NCBI RefSeq assembly: GCF_021044685.1
Contig: NZ_CP088014.1
Coordinates: 4,760,001 to 4,824,000 of the forward strand
Origin: Bradyrhizobium daqingense
GTDB taxonomy: Bacteria; Pseudomonadota; Alphaproteobacteria; Rhizobiales; Xanthobacteraceae
DNA: 64,000 nucleotides
Direction of reading: 5' to 3'
Of this stretch, positions 33,997 to 42,815 are shown piece after piece; within the stretch, counting starts at the first letter, position 1; the number at the start of each line of letters is the position of its first letter. A program made the translations under genes and the position numbers. The notes under the pieces were generated by a model that saw only the letters and a program-made list of their open reading frames with translations, ran no database searches and was not told the origin of the DNA.

Positions 33997-34046
33997 TGTC
34001 AATATGTCATTATGGACAGCATAGTAATTTGACATCATGATGTCAA
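33997..34046. promoter_or_regulatory. Two palindromic operators between the ABM and MarR genes
   Basis: Site one is a perfect 18-base palindrome, TTGACATCATGATGTCAA (34029-34046). Its first half is also a consensus -35 (TTGACA) for the MarR gene. Site two is an imperfect repeat, TGTCAATA-N6-TATGGACA (33997-34018), which lies nearer the divergent ABM gene. Both share TGTCA-type halves, so one MarR protein could bind both and shut both genes. Confidence 0.72.
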
Positions 34047-34065
34047 TAATGGTTTATGGTGACGA

Positions 34066-34536
34066 ATGCCGAAATCCCAACGAACCCCGGCCGGCGATGC
34101 TCTGACCAACCTCGTGCTCGACTTGTTCCGGCTGAATAGTCTGCTCTTGACTGCAGGGGACCGCCTGGTGGCCAAGCTTGGGCTCACGAGCGCCCGCTGG
34201 CAGATTCTCGGCGCCATCGTCGATGCGGAGCGCCCCCAGCCGGTGGCCTGGCTGGCCCGCGATCTCGGTGCCAATCGCCAAAACGTGCAGCGGATCGTCA
34301 ATGACCTGCACGCGGAAGGCCTCGTCGCTTTCGAGACCAACCCGCATCACCGGCGAGCGCAGCTCGTCGTCCTGACCGACAAGGGGCGGCGTGCTTTCGA
34401 TGCCGCCATGGCCTTGCAGATGCCGTGGGTCAACAGCCTTTCGGAAGGGCTGTCGGTCAAGGACCTGCAGACTGTTCATCGTATCGTCGCGGCCCTGCGG
34501 ACGAAGCTGGAAAGTGAGACCGAGGGCCATACTTAG
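34066..34536 (+). CDS. MarR family transcriptional regulator
   Basis: A 156-residue winged-helix repressor. Its recognition helix lies in WLARDLGANRQNVQRIVNDL and the wing in HHRRAQLVVLTDKGRRAFDA. MarR proteins usually release DNA on binding phenolic ligands or on oxidation, but no Cys is placed for a redox switch. Its promoter's -35 is embedded in an 18-base palindrome, so self-repression is likely. It is divergent from the ABM gene. Confidence 0.9.
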   Translation: MPKSQRTPAGDALTNLVLDLFRLNSLLLTAGDRLVAKLGLTSARWQILGAIVDAERPQPVAWLARDLGANRQNVQRIVNDLHAEGLVAFETNPHHRRAQLVVLTDKGRRAFDAAMALQMPWVNSLSEGLSVKDLQTVHRIVAALRTKLESETEGHT

Positions 34537-34795
34537 CGCGCGGCACGGGAGAGAGTCGACCGCCGCTTCTTGCGGTGTGTTGCCAGGACGCCGTGCGGCC
34601 CGGAGACCGTGCGACGGAGATCAATCGGGGGCACGAGTTCATCGCGGCAGCGAACAGACCCGGCTGCTTGCCGGCACCCGAGCGACGGCGTCGCGAAGAT
34701 GATGTGATCGCGATGCTCCAGGCGACGTCGCTTTCGTGGTGGCCGCGCGCCCCGGAATGCGCTTTGATGGCGCCAACAACAATCCGGAGGAGACT

Positions 34796-35764
34796 ATGCG
34801 GTTCTTCACTGCCCTCGTATCGGCTCTGCTACTGCCGCTCGGTGCGGCCATCGCCCAGGACTATCCGACCAGGCCCATCACCATCCTGGTGCCGTTCGCC
34901 GCGGGCGGGCCGACCGACACCATCGCCCGGCTGACCGCGGCGGGCATGGGCAAATCCCTGGGCCAGCAGGTCATCGTCGAGAATGCGACCGGCGCCGGCG
35001 GCACCATCGGCACGACCCGCGCCGCGCGCGCCCAGCCGGACGGCTACACGCTGCTGATCCATCACGTCGGCATCTCGACCGCGGCCACGCTCTACCGCAA
35101 CCTCAGCTATGACACCAAGACGGCGTTTGCGCCGATCGGGCTCGTGACCAACGCGCCGATGACGATCATCGCGCGCCCCGATTTCCCGCCCAACACGCTC
35201 AAGGAACTGGTCGCTTACGCCCAGCAGCAGGGCGACAAACTGACTTACGCCAATGCCGGCCTCGGCGCGGCTTCGCATCTGTGCGGCATGCTGTTCATGA
35301 CGGCGATCCAGAAGCAGCTCACGACCGTGCCCTACAAGGGCAACGGCCCCATCATGAACGATCTGCTCGGCAAGCAGATCGATCTCACCTGCGACCAGGC
35401 GACTAACACCACCGGGCCGATCAGCGCCAAGCAGGTCAAGGCCTATGCCATCACCACCAAGGAGCGGCTGAAGAGCCTGCCGGATCTGCCGACCGCGGAC
35501 GAGGCCGGCCTGAAGGGCTTCGAGCTCGGTGTCTGGCACGGCATCTATGCACCGAAGGGCACGCCGCCCGCGGTCGTTCAGAAGCTGACGGCGGCGCTGC
35601 AGACGGCGCTGAAGGATCCGACGCTGATCGCGCGGTTCAACGACATCAACACCGAGCCGGTCCCGCAGGACAAGGCGACGCCGGAGGCGCTCGGCGCGGT
35701 CCTGACGAGCGAGATCGATCGCTGGGCGCCGATCATCAAGGCCGCCGGGCAGTACGCGGACTGA
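34796..35764 (+). CDS. TctC/Bug family solute-binding protein (second copy)
   Basis: A 322-residue periplasmic binding protein with signal sequence MRFFTALVSALLLPLGAAIA and motifs YPTRPITILVPFAAGGPTDT, NATGAGGTIGTTRA and PDGYTLL. It is distinct from the copy at 15644. GGAGGAG precedes the ATG. Again no TctA or TctB subunits are adjacent. The ligand is unknown, most likely a small carboxylate or aromatic acid. The neighbouring MarR regulator is 260 bases away on the same strand and may or may not control it. Confidence 0.92.
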   Translation: MRFFTALVSALLLPLGAAIAQDYPTRPITILVPFAAGGPTDTIARLTAAGMGKSLGQQVIVENATGAGGTIGTTRAARAQPDGYTLLIHHVGISTAATLYRNLSYDTKTAFAPIGLVTNAPMTIIARPDFPPNTLKELVAYAQQQGDKLTYANAGLGAASHLCGMLFMTAIQKQLTTVPYKGNGPIMNDLLGKQIDLTCDQATNTTGPISAKQVKAYAITTKERLKSLPDLPTADEAGLKGFELGVWHGIYAPKGTPPAVVQKLTAALQTALKDPTLIARFNDINTEPVPQDKATPEALGAVLTSEIDRWAPIIKAAGQYAD

Positions 35765-35823
35765 GCGATTCCCGCATGTTGCAGCATGCCGATTGGCGGA
35801 TAAAGTTCAGCTGATTCAATGAA

Positions 35824-35853
35824 CAGTAGTGCGGTATGATAATGCCGCTACTG
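35824..35853 (+). terminator. Possible terminator hairpin after the TctC gene
   Basis: CAGTAG-T-GCGGTAT (35824-35837) pairs with ATGCCGCTACTG (35842-35853), giving about 13 pairs with one bulge and one G-U. A T-run follows only about ten bases later, so the fit to an intrinsic terminator is modest. It sits between convergent genes. Confidence 0.4.
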
Positions 35854-35904
35854 TGCATGGGGTTGTTTTGCACGTTTGGATGACGCGGGCCCGCTGACTC
35901 GGCG

Positions 35905-37764
35905 TTACCCGGCCGCCTCGTCGAACTGCGTGCTCGCCGCGAGCCATTGCTCCTCGGCGCGCGCCAGCGCGTCCGCGGCGTTGGCACGGGCCTTCGACAA
36001 TTGCGCGGCCTGCTTGGGATCGCGCGTGAAGATGTCGGGCAAAGCGAGAGCCGTGTCGATCTTGCTGATGATCTCGCTGACGCGTGCGATCTCGGCCTCG
36101 GCGTCCGCGATGCGCTTCTTCAGTGAGCCGCGATTGTCGGACTTCGCTCGCTGCGGCTTCTCGCTCACGGCGCTGCGTTCGCGCGGGGCTTCGGCGTTGC
36201 GCGCGGACAGCACCAGGCGGCGGTATTCGTCGAGATCGCCGTCGTAATTGGTCACGGTGCGGTCGGCGACGATCCACAGCCGTTCGGCACAGGCCTCGAT
36301 CAGATAGCGGTCGTGCGAGACCATGATGACGGCGCCCGGGAATTCGTTGATGGCTTCCGCGAGCGCCGCGCGGCTGTCGATGTCGAGATGGTTGGTCGGC
36401 TCGTCCAGGATGATCATGTTGGGGCCGAAGAAGGTGGCAAGGCCCAGTAGCAGCCGGGCCTTCTCGCCGCCGGAGAGCCTGCCGGCCTTGGTGTCGGCGG
36501 CCTTGCCGGAGAAGCCGATCGCGCCGGCGCGCGCGCGCACCTTGGCTTCGGGCGCATCGCCCATCAGCTTGCGCACATGGTCGTAGGCGGATGCGTCCTC
36601 GTTGAGCTCGTCGAGCTGGTGCTGGGCGAAATAGGCGATCGACAGCTTGTCCGCGCGTGTCACTTTTCCCGAGAATGGCGCGAGCCGTCCGGCTAGCAGC
36701 TTGACCAGCGTCGACTTGCCGTTGCCGTTGGCACCTAACAGCGCGATGCGGTCGTCATTGTCGATGCGCAGGGTGACGCGATTGAGCACGGGGCTCGCGG
36801 GGTCGTAGCCGACCGACACGTTGTCTGCCGCGATGATCGGCGGCGACAGGATCTTCTCCGGCGCGGGAAAGCTGATCTCGCGCACGTCCTCGGTGACCAG
36901 CGCCGTGATCGGCTTCAGCCGCTCCAGCATTTTCACGCGAGACTGCGCTTGCCTTGCTTTCGACGCCTTGGCCTTGAAGCGGTCGACGAAGGCCTGCAGC
37001 CGCGCGCGTTCGGCCTCCTGGCGCTTGACCTGCTTGGCATCGAGCAGCTCGCGCGCGGCGCGCTGCTCCTCGAAAGAGGAGTAGGTGCCCTTGTAGAGGG
37101 TGAGCTTGCCGCGCTCCAGATGCAGGATCTGGTCGACCGAGCTGTCCAGGAGGTCGCGGTCGTGGCTGATCACGATCACCGTGCGCGGATAATGCGCAAG
37201 GTGATCCTCCAGCCACAGCGTGCCTTCGAGATCGAGATAGTTCGTGGGCTCGTCGAGCAGCAGCAAGTCAGGGGCTGCGAACAGCGTCGCGGCCAGCGCG
37301 ACGCGCATGCGCCAGCCGCCGGAGAATTCGGCGCAGGGCCGGAGCTGATCGGCGGCGGAGAAGCCGAGACCGGAGAGAATCGCGGCGGCACGACTCGGCG
37401 CCGAATGCGCGTCGATGTCGACGAGGCGGGTCTGGATCTCCGCGATGCGGTGCGGATCGATCGCGCGCTCGGCTTCAGTGAGCAGCGCGTCGCGTTCGAG
37501 GTCGGCCCTGAGCACGACGGAGATCAGGCTTTCGGGGCCGTTCGGGGCTTCCTGCGCGAGGCTGCCGATGCGCCAGCGTGGCGGGAGGGTCACTGTGCCG
37601 TGCTCGGCCGCAAGCTCGCCGCGGATCACCTTGAACAGGGTCGACTTGCCTGTGCCGTTGCGCCCGACCAGGCCGACGCGCGACCCGGGCGTGATCTGCA
37701 CGGAACTCTGGTCAATCAGAAGGCGTCCGGCAAGCCGGACGGAGAGGTCTGCGATGGCAAGCAT
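35905..37764 (-). CDS. ABC-F family ATPase (translation factor type)
   Basis: A 619-residue protein with two ABC nucleotide-binding domains and no membrane spans. Walker A motifs are GLVGRNGTGKST (about 32-43) and ALLGANGNGKST; signature sequences are SGGWRMR and SGGEKAR; a long charged linker joins the domains and a coiled coil ends the protein (LKKRIADAEAEIARVSEIIS). ABC-F proteins act on the ribosome (EttA, Uup, YheS types). This one looks most like the YheS/Uup group; I do not assign a symbol. Confidence 0.93.
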   Translation of the reverse strand: MLAIADLSVRLAGRLLIDQSSVQITPGSRVGLVGRNGTGKSTLFKVIRGELAAEHGTVTLPPRWRIGSLAQEAPNGPESLISVVLRADLERDALLTEAERAIDPHRIAEIQTRLVDIDAHSAPSRAAAILSGLGFSAADQLRPCAEFSGGWRMRVALAATLFAAPDLLLLDEPTNYLDLEGTLWLEDHLAHYPRTVIVISHDRDLLDSSVDQILHLERGKLTLYKGTYSSFEEQRAARELLDAKQVKRQEAERARLQAFVDRFKAKASKARQAQSRVKMLERLKPITALVTEDVREISFPAPEKILSPPIIAADNVSVGYDPASPVLNRVTLRIDNDDRIALLGANGNGKSTLVKLLAGRLAPFSGKVTRADKLSIAYFAQHQLDELNEDASAYDHVRKLMGDAPEAKVRARAGAIGFSGKAADTKAGRLSGGEKARLLLGLATFFGPNMIILDEPTNHLDIDSRAALAEAINEFPGAVIMVSHDRYLIEACAERLWIVADRTVTNYDGDLDEYRRLVLSARNAEAPRERSAVSEKPQRAKSDNRGSLKKRIADAEAEIARVSEIISKIDTALALPDIFTRDPKQAAQLSKARANAADALARAEEQWLAASTQFDEAAG

Positions 37765-37830
37765 GCGGCCTTGTCACCGCAAGGCGCCTCGAACGCAACC
37801 CGTTTTTCAGTGATAGGTCCGTGCAGCAAG

Positions 37831-38004
37831 TCAGTACGTGTCGCGCTCGCGGCGCCGCAATTCGTTCAGCAGCTGCTCGAGATGCGTCGGGAGCCGGGGC
37901 TCGGGGCGCAGGCTCTGCTGAAGCCGTTCGCCCACGGCGTCGCAAATCGAGCGGCTGGTGCGCCGATCGATCTGTTCGCTGTCATTGGCAGAAAGGCCAG
38001 CCAT
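37831..38004 (-). CDS. Small protein, possibly NepR-like anti-sigma factor
   Basis: A 57-residue frame: MAGLSANDSEQIDRRTSRSI, then CDAVGERLQQSLRPEPRLPT and HLEQLLNELRRRERDTY. The second half matches by eye the NepR pattern (IG..L..........(V/L)P..(F/L)..LL..L). NepR proteins hold the general-stress sigma factor EcfG inactive until PhyR binds them. The family's usual phyR-nepR-ecfG neighbours are not here, so this would be an orphan paralogue. The ribosome site is weak. The coding call is firmer than the function. Confidence 0.5.
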   Translation of the reverse strand: MAGLSANDSEQIDRRTSRSICDAVGERLQQSLRPEPRLPTHLEQLLNELRRRERDTY

Positions 38005-38130
38005 CGCGTGGTTCCGTGTTCTCAAAGTATCAACACGGTACCAAGTCTCTGGCCCGAAAATGGTTTCGCCGTCCGGCGGGGAATGCCGGCATTCTCGTCA
38101 AAATTGTATGAACCCTCCAAAGTGCGTCCA

Positions 38131-38162
38131 AATAAAAGGCCCCGGCGGGGAACGCCGGGGCC
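38131..38162 (-). terminator. Intrinsic terminator of the His/Gly-rich protein gene
   Basis: A perfect 10-base stem, GGCCCCGGCG (38138-38147) and CGCCGGGGCC (38153-38162), with a 5-base loop; on the minus strand it is followed by TTTTATT. A second hairpin with AAGGGGTACC (38172-38181) and GGTACCCCTT (38195-38204) lies just before it in the same transcript. Confidence 0.85.
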
Positions 38163-38240
38163 TGTCCTGGGAAGGGGTACCTTGGGGGGCGTAGGGTACC
38201 CCTTTTGCAGGAAGGTGCTGTGCAGAAGGTGCTGTCGGGC

Positions 38241-38501
38241 TCAGTAGCAACGGTTGATCAGCCGCCAGCGAGGTCCCCAGGGGGTCGGGACCAGCCGGCG
38301 CACATAGCAACCGCCATAGCCGTAAGAGACGGGGCCGCCAGCATAGAAGCGTGGTCCACCACCCCAGCCGCGGTGCCAGCCGCCGCCGTGCCAGCCTCCG
38401 CCGTGCCAACCGCCATGCCAGTGAGCGGAGGCGGAGGTCGGCGCCAGCGCGGCACCGAGCGCCAGCGCGGCAACGGCGGCGAGCGAAAGTTTCCTCAACA
38501 T
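38241..38501 (-). CDS. Secreted His/Gly/Trp-rich protein
   Basis: An 86-residue protein with signal peptide MLRKLSLAAVAALALGAALA, ending SASA, then about 30 residues of HWHGGWHGGGWHGGGWHRGW type and a C-terminal domain with two cysteines (GGCYVRRLVPTPWGPRWRLINRCY). Many Bradyrhizobium and related genomes encode such proteins. The His-rich part could bind metals and the two Cys could form a disulphide. The double hairpin and T-run after it suggest a monocistronic, well-expressed gene. Confidence 0.82.
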   Translation of the reverse strand: MLRKLSLAAVAALALGAALAPTSASAHWHGGWHGGGWHGGGWHRGWGGGPRFYAGGPVSYGYGGCYVRRLVPTPWGPRWRLINRCY

Positions 38502-38743
38502 GGTGATCTCCTCAAAACGGCCGGCGCGAGCCTGTCGCGTCGATGGGACCGACCTTATGCCGGCGAAGCTGAACGGAGCCCTGACGGACGCTGCAGATTG
38601 GGTTCATCTGGGTGAAATTGTTGTAATCCACCCCAAGGTCCCCTGCGCCGAAGCGCCAGTGCGGCCGCTTGCCGTCCGGCAAAGGCGCCGATATAAGCCC
38701 CGCAAACCTCCGAACCACCGTATTCTTCCCAGGGACAAGACTT

Positions 38744-39166
<423 letters not shown>

Positions 39167-39210
39167 TCAATCAGCCGAGAGGTTAGAACGACGGGCGAAA
39201 GGACTTACTT

Positions 39211-40071
39211 GTGGACTGGCTCTGGCAGATCTTCGATCCCGCTACGATCGGGGCATTCTTCACCCAGTTCCGCAACGAGATGGCAGCGCCGACCTTCTGG
39301 CTCGCGGTCGGCAAGATCATCTGGATCAACATCCTGCTCTCCGGTGACAACGCGTTGGTGATCGCGCTTGCTTGCCGCGGTCTGTCGCCGCGGCACCGGC
39401 TCTGGGGCATGATCTTCGGTGCCGGCGCAGCCGTGATGCTGCGGATCATCTTCACCGGCATCGTCGCAACCCTGATGGAGCTGCCTTATCTCAAGCTGAT
39501 CGGCGGCCTCGCGCTGATCGTGATTGCGGCAAAGCTCCTGGTGCCGGAAAACGAGGACGAGGACGACGTCGATGCCGCCTCGCATCTGTGGCAGGCCGTC
39601 CAGATCGTCGTGGTCGCCGACATCGTCATGAGTCTCGACAATGTCATCGCGGTGGCCGCCGCCGCCAATGGCAGCGTGCCGCTGTTGGTCCTCGGCCTTG
39701 CCGTCAGCGTTCCGCTGATCGTCGCCGGTGCCGCGCTGATTATGGCACTGCTCACGAAGCTGCCGGTGCTGGTCTGGGCTGGTGCGGCGCTGCTCGGCTG
39801 GATCTCGGGCGAGGTGATCGCGACCGATCCTGCCGTGGCGCCGAAGCTGCACACGCTGTTCGACGGCCCGCTCGGCGCCGCGCTGGACGGCGTGCTCGGA
39901 GTCTTCCGTATCCCGCCGCAATTTGCCCATGGCGGTGCAGGCGGCGAATATTTCTGCGCGGTCCTTGGCATCCTCACCGTGCTGATTGTCGGCAGCATCT
40001 GGCGCAGGCGCAGCCTGACCGCGGCAGCGCTCGAATCGTCCGAGCGGCACGCCAAGGCCTCGGCGGAGTGA
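39211..40071 (+). CDS. TerC family membrane protein
   Basis: A 286-residue integral membrane protein of the TerC/Alx family, with about seven or eight hydrophobic segments and the two conserved acidic motifs ILLSGDNALVIALA and DIVMSLDNVIAVAA. Members are linked to manganese export and metal resistance and help metallate secreted enzymes. It starts with GTG, supported by AAAGGAC six bases upstream. It has a C-terminal tail beyond the usual fold with a last span near 250-270. Confidence 0.88.
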   Translation: MDWLWQIFDPATIGAFFTQFRNEMAAPTFWLAVGKIIWINILLSGDNALVIALACRGLSPRHRLWGMIFGAGAAVMLRIIFTGIVATLMELPYLKLIGGLALIVIAAKLLVPENEDEDDVDAASHLWQAVQIVVVADIVMSLDNVIAVAAAANGSVPLLVLGLAVSVPLIVAGAALIMALLTKLPVLVWAGAALLGWISGEVIATDPAVAPKLHTLFDGPLGAALDGVLGVFRIPPQFAHGGAGGEYFCAVLGILTVLIVGSIWRRRSLTAAALESSERHAKASAE

Positions 40072-40418
40072 CGTTGAAGCTCCGATCGGTGTGACCTTCC
40101 TCTCCAGCGAGGGGCGGCGACCACGTCATCAAGACACTCGCCGCGTCGGCTGGATGCGAGCGATCACCTGCCACAGGTTCGGTGCAAGCGCCGAATCCCC
40201 CATCGTTGCATTCGTATAAGCGGCGCTTCGCGGGAGCGCGCGTCGCGCGGTCGTGCGCGCGGGCGTTGCGTCGAGAGTCCTGTTTCGCAACCCTCACGCG
40301 ATTTAGACCTTGTCTTATTATAAACTACTGAGATTCAAGGGTGCTTTCGTTGACTCGACGGAGGCACCCACGGCACGTCGCTCCGACGTTCATGTTCATG
40401 AATTCGGAAGCTGGTGCG
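40072..40418. other. Intergenic region upstream of the siderophore receptor
   Basis: About 347 bases up to my chosen start, or 269 if the GTG at 40341 is used. The part near 40300 is AT-rich for this genome (TTAGACCTTGTCTTATTATAAAC) and is the likely promoter region. The candidate iron-response site is listed separately. No gene is seen. Confidence 0.5.
40302..40318 (+). promoter_or_regulatory. Candidate iron-control (Irr-box-like) site
   Basis: TTTAGAC-CTT-GTCTTAT is an imperfect inverted repeat (5 of 7 positions) close to the Irr-type iron control element TTTAGAA-N3-TTCTAAA described in Bradyrhizobium. It sits upstream of a siderophore receptor, the expected place for iron regulation. Match and position are suggestive only. 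Confidence 0.35.
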
Positions 40419-42755
40419 ATGTCGTTGAAAGTGTTTTGCCGTCCTGTTGCCGTTCTTGCCGCTCGCATCAAGACGTTTCTGACGTGCGCCAGCCCGAGAG
40501 CCTTCGCGATCTCCGTGGTTTCCATTGCGTTGTGCAGCGATGGCGTCTTGCACGGCACGAGCGCGCAAAGCGCTGCGCCCCAGGCGGCGGGGGTGGGCAC
40601 GTTGCCGGCGGTGACCGTCACGGCAGACGCGCCGAAGCCGCGCGTGCGCCCGCGAGCCAATCCGGTCCGAAGGGCGGGCCGCAGCGCGCCTGCGAATGAG
40701 CGGGCCAAGTTGCAGGCGGCAGCGACCCCGACGGCTGCGAGGCCTGGTGCACTGCCACCGACCTACGCAGGCGGGCAGGTGGCACGTGGAGGTCAGGTCG
40801 GCCTGCTCGGCAACAAGGATTTCATGGATACGCCGTTCAACGTCACGAGCTACACGGCGAAGAAGATCGAAGATCAACAGGCCGTCACCGTCGCCGACGT
40901 CGTCACCAACGATCCCTCGGTCCGCTTAGGGAGCCAGCCCGGCGGCATTTTCGATTCTTTCTTCATCCGCGGCTTTCCGATCGGGGAGGGCAATGTCGGA
41001 GAAATCGCCTTCAACGGCGTGTATGGCGTCGCGCCCAACTACCGCGTGCTCACCGAATACGTCGAGCGGATCGAGATCCTCAAGGGCCCGACGGCGTTGC
41101 TCTACGGCATGGCGCCGAACAGCAGCGTCGGCGGCACCATCAACATCGTGCCGAAGCGCGCCGGGGACGTCGATCTCACCCGGGTCACGACCGGCTACGC
41201 GTCAAACACCCAGCTCGGCACGCATCTTGATGTGAGCCGGCGGTTCGGCGAGAACCGCGAATTCGGCATTCGCGTCAATGGCAGCTATCACAACGGCGAT
41301 ACGCCGCTGGACAACCAGACCCGCGAGGCACATGTCGGCTCCGCGGCGTTCGACTATCGCGGCGAGAAGTTCAGAGCCTCGCTCGATTTCATCGAGCAGG
41401 AGGAAAAGTTCGACGCGCCCTCGCGGCCGTTCCTGGTCGCAACCGGCGTCGCCGTCCCGACCGCGCCGGTCGGACGGCGCAACGTCACGCAATCCTGGGA
41501 ATTTGCCAAGGTTCACGACAACTCGCTGCTCGCACGCGCCGAATACGATGTGACTGACGCCGTGACGGTATTTGCTGACGTGGGTGGTGGCAGGACCGAG
41601 GTCGATCGTCTGTTCGGGACCCCGACGATCCTGAACGCAGCGGGTAATACTACATCGACACCAGGACGGTTCAAATTCGACATCGACAGGAACGTGGCCG
41701 ACGCCGGCGTGCGGGCCCGGATCGAGACCGGCGCAATCAGTCATGCCGTGAGCTTCCAGGGCAGCTACTACATGGATGAGATTTCGCGCGGCTCGGTGAA
41801 CGGCACGCCGGTGCTATCCAACATCTATGCGCCGATCGCTCGTCCGCAGCAGCTCGTTCCGGCTCCTGCGACCGTGCCAAGGCTGTCGGACACCGAGCTG
41901 AGGGGCATTGCGCTGGCCGACACCATGTCGGTTCTCCAGGAGCGGCTTCAGCTGACGGTCGGCGTCAGGCAGCAGGGCGTCAGGTCGAACAACTACAACA
42001 CCACCACGGGAGCCGTGACCTCGGCCTACGACCAGACGGCGTTCACACCGATGGTCGGCGTGGTCGTCAAGCCCTTGAGCAACGTTTCGCTCTACGCCAA
42101 CTACATCGAAGGGCTCAGCAAAGGCGACACCGCACCGACGACGGCGGCCAATCAAGGCGAGGTCCTTGCGCCGTATTTGAGCAAGCAGAAGGAAGCAGGC
42201 GTAAAGGTCGATTTCGGCACGCTGGCGACCACGATCAGCCTGTTCGAGATCACCAAGCCGTCGGGACAGCTGGGTGCCGGCAATGTCTTCCGGGCTGATC
42301 AGGAGCAGCGCAATCGCGGCGTGGAATTCACCGTGTTCGGAGAAGTGCAGCCGGGCATTCGCGTTATTGGCGGCGTGACGTTGATCGACGCGGAGCTGAC
42401 GAAGACGAACACGCTGGCCAATCTCGGCAAGACCCCGATCGGGGTGCCCGAGGTGCAGGCCAATCTGTCCGCCGAGTGGGACACCCCGTTCGCACCCGGA
42501 CTGACACTGGTCGCAAACACCATCTATACCGGGCACCAATACTTGAATGGGGCAAATACGCAGGTTGTTCCGGCCTGGACGAGGCTCGATCTGGGCGCGC
42601 GCTACAACACGCGCATCAACAACCGGCCCGTCACGGTTCGCGCACTGGTCCAGAACGTGTTCGACACCAATTACTGGGCTGGCGTCGCAAGCTTCTCCGC
42701 ACTGGCGCAAGGCTCGCCGCGAACCCTGCTCTTGTCGATGTCGACCGATTTCTGA
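40419..42755 (+). CDS. TonB-dependent siderophore receptor
   Basis: An outer-membrane receptor that imports ferric siderophores with energy from TonB-ExbBD. With the start at MSLKVF it is 778 residues: signal region, a Pro/Arg-rich stretch (PKPRVRPRANPVRR), a plug domain (VTVADVVTNDPSVRLG, DSFFIRGFPIGEG) and a 22-strand barrel ending in the terminal aromatic Phe (LLLSMSTDF). The start is uncertain: GTG 40341 and ATGs at 40392 and 40398 are in frame; GGAAG before 40419 favours it. The PepSY gene follows. Confidence 0.93.
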   Translation: MSLKVFCRPVAVLAARIKTFLTCASPRAFAISVVSIALCSDGVLHGTSAQSAAPQAAGVGTLPAVTVTADAPKPRVRPRANPVRRAGRSAPANERAKLQAAATPTAARPGALPPTYAGGQVARGGQVGLLGNKDFMDTPFNVTSYTAKKIEDQQAVTVADVVTNDPSVRLGSQPGGIFDSFFIRGFPIGEGNVGEIAFNGVYGVAPNYRVLTEYVERIEILKGPTALLYGMAPNSSVGGTINIVPKRAGDVDLTRVTTGYASNTQLGTHLDVSRRFGENREFGIRVNGSYHNGDTPLDNQTREAHVGSAAFDYRGEKFRASLDFIEQEEKFDAPSRPFLVATGVAVPTAPVGRRNVTQSWEFAKVHDNSLLARAEYDVTDAVTVFADVGGGRTEVDRLFGTPTILNAAGNTTSTPGRFKFDIDRNVADAGVRARIETGAISHAVSFQGSYYMDEISRGSVNGTPVLSNIYAPIARPQQLVPAPATVPRLSDTELRGIALADTMSVLQERLQLTVGVRQQGVRSNNYNTTTGAVTSAYDQTAFTPMVGVVVKPLSNVSLYANYIEGLSKGDTAPTTAANQGEVLAPYLSKQKEAGVKVDFGTLATTISLFEITKPSGQLGAGNVFRADQEQRNRGVEFTVFGEVQPGIRVIGGVTLIDAELTKTNTLANLGKTPIGVPEVQANLSAEWDTPFAPGLTLVANTIYTGHQYLNGANTQVVPAWTRLDLGARYNTRINNRPVTVRALVQNVFDTNYWAGVASFSALAQGSPRTLLLSMSTDF

Positions 42756-42815
42756 GCCATGGCCTCTTCGAGCCGGCTGCGGGGCTGGATCAGGCGCTGA
42801 CGACAGGTGCTCTGA

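Noticed and set aside
39167..39210. Manganese riboswitch (yybP-ykoY type) before the TerC gene
   Set aside because: Only 44 bases separate it from ndk, too short for that structure.
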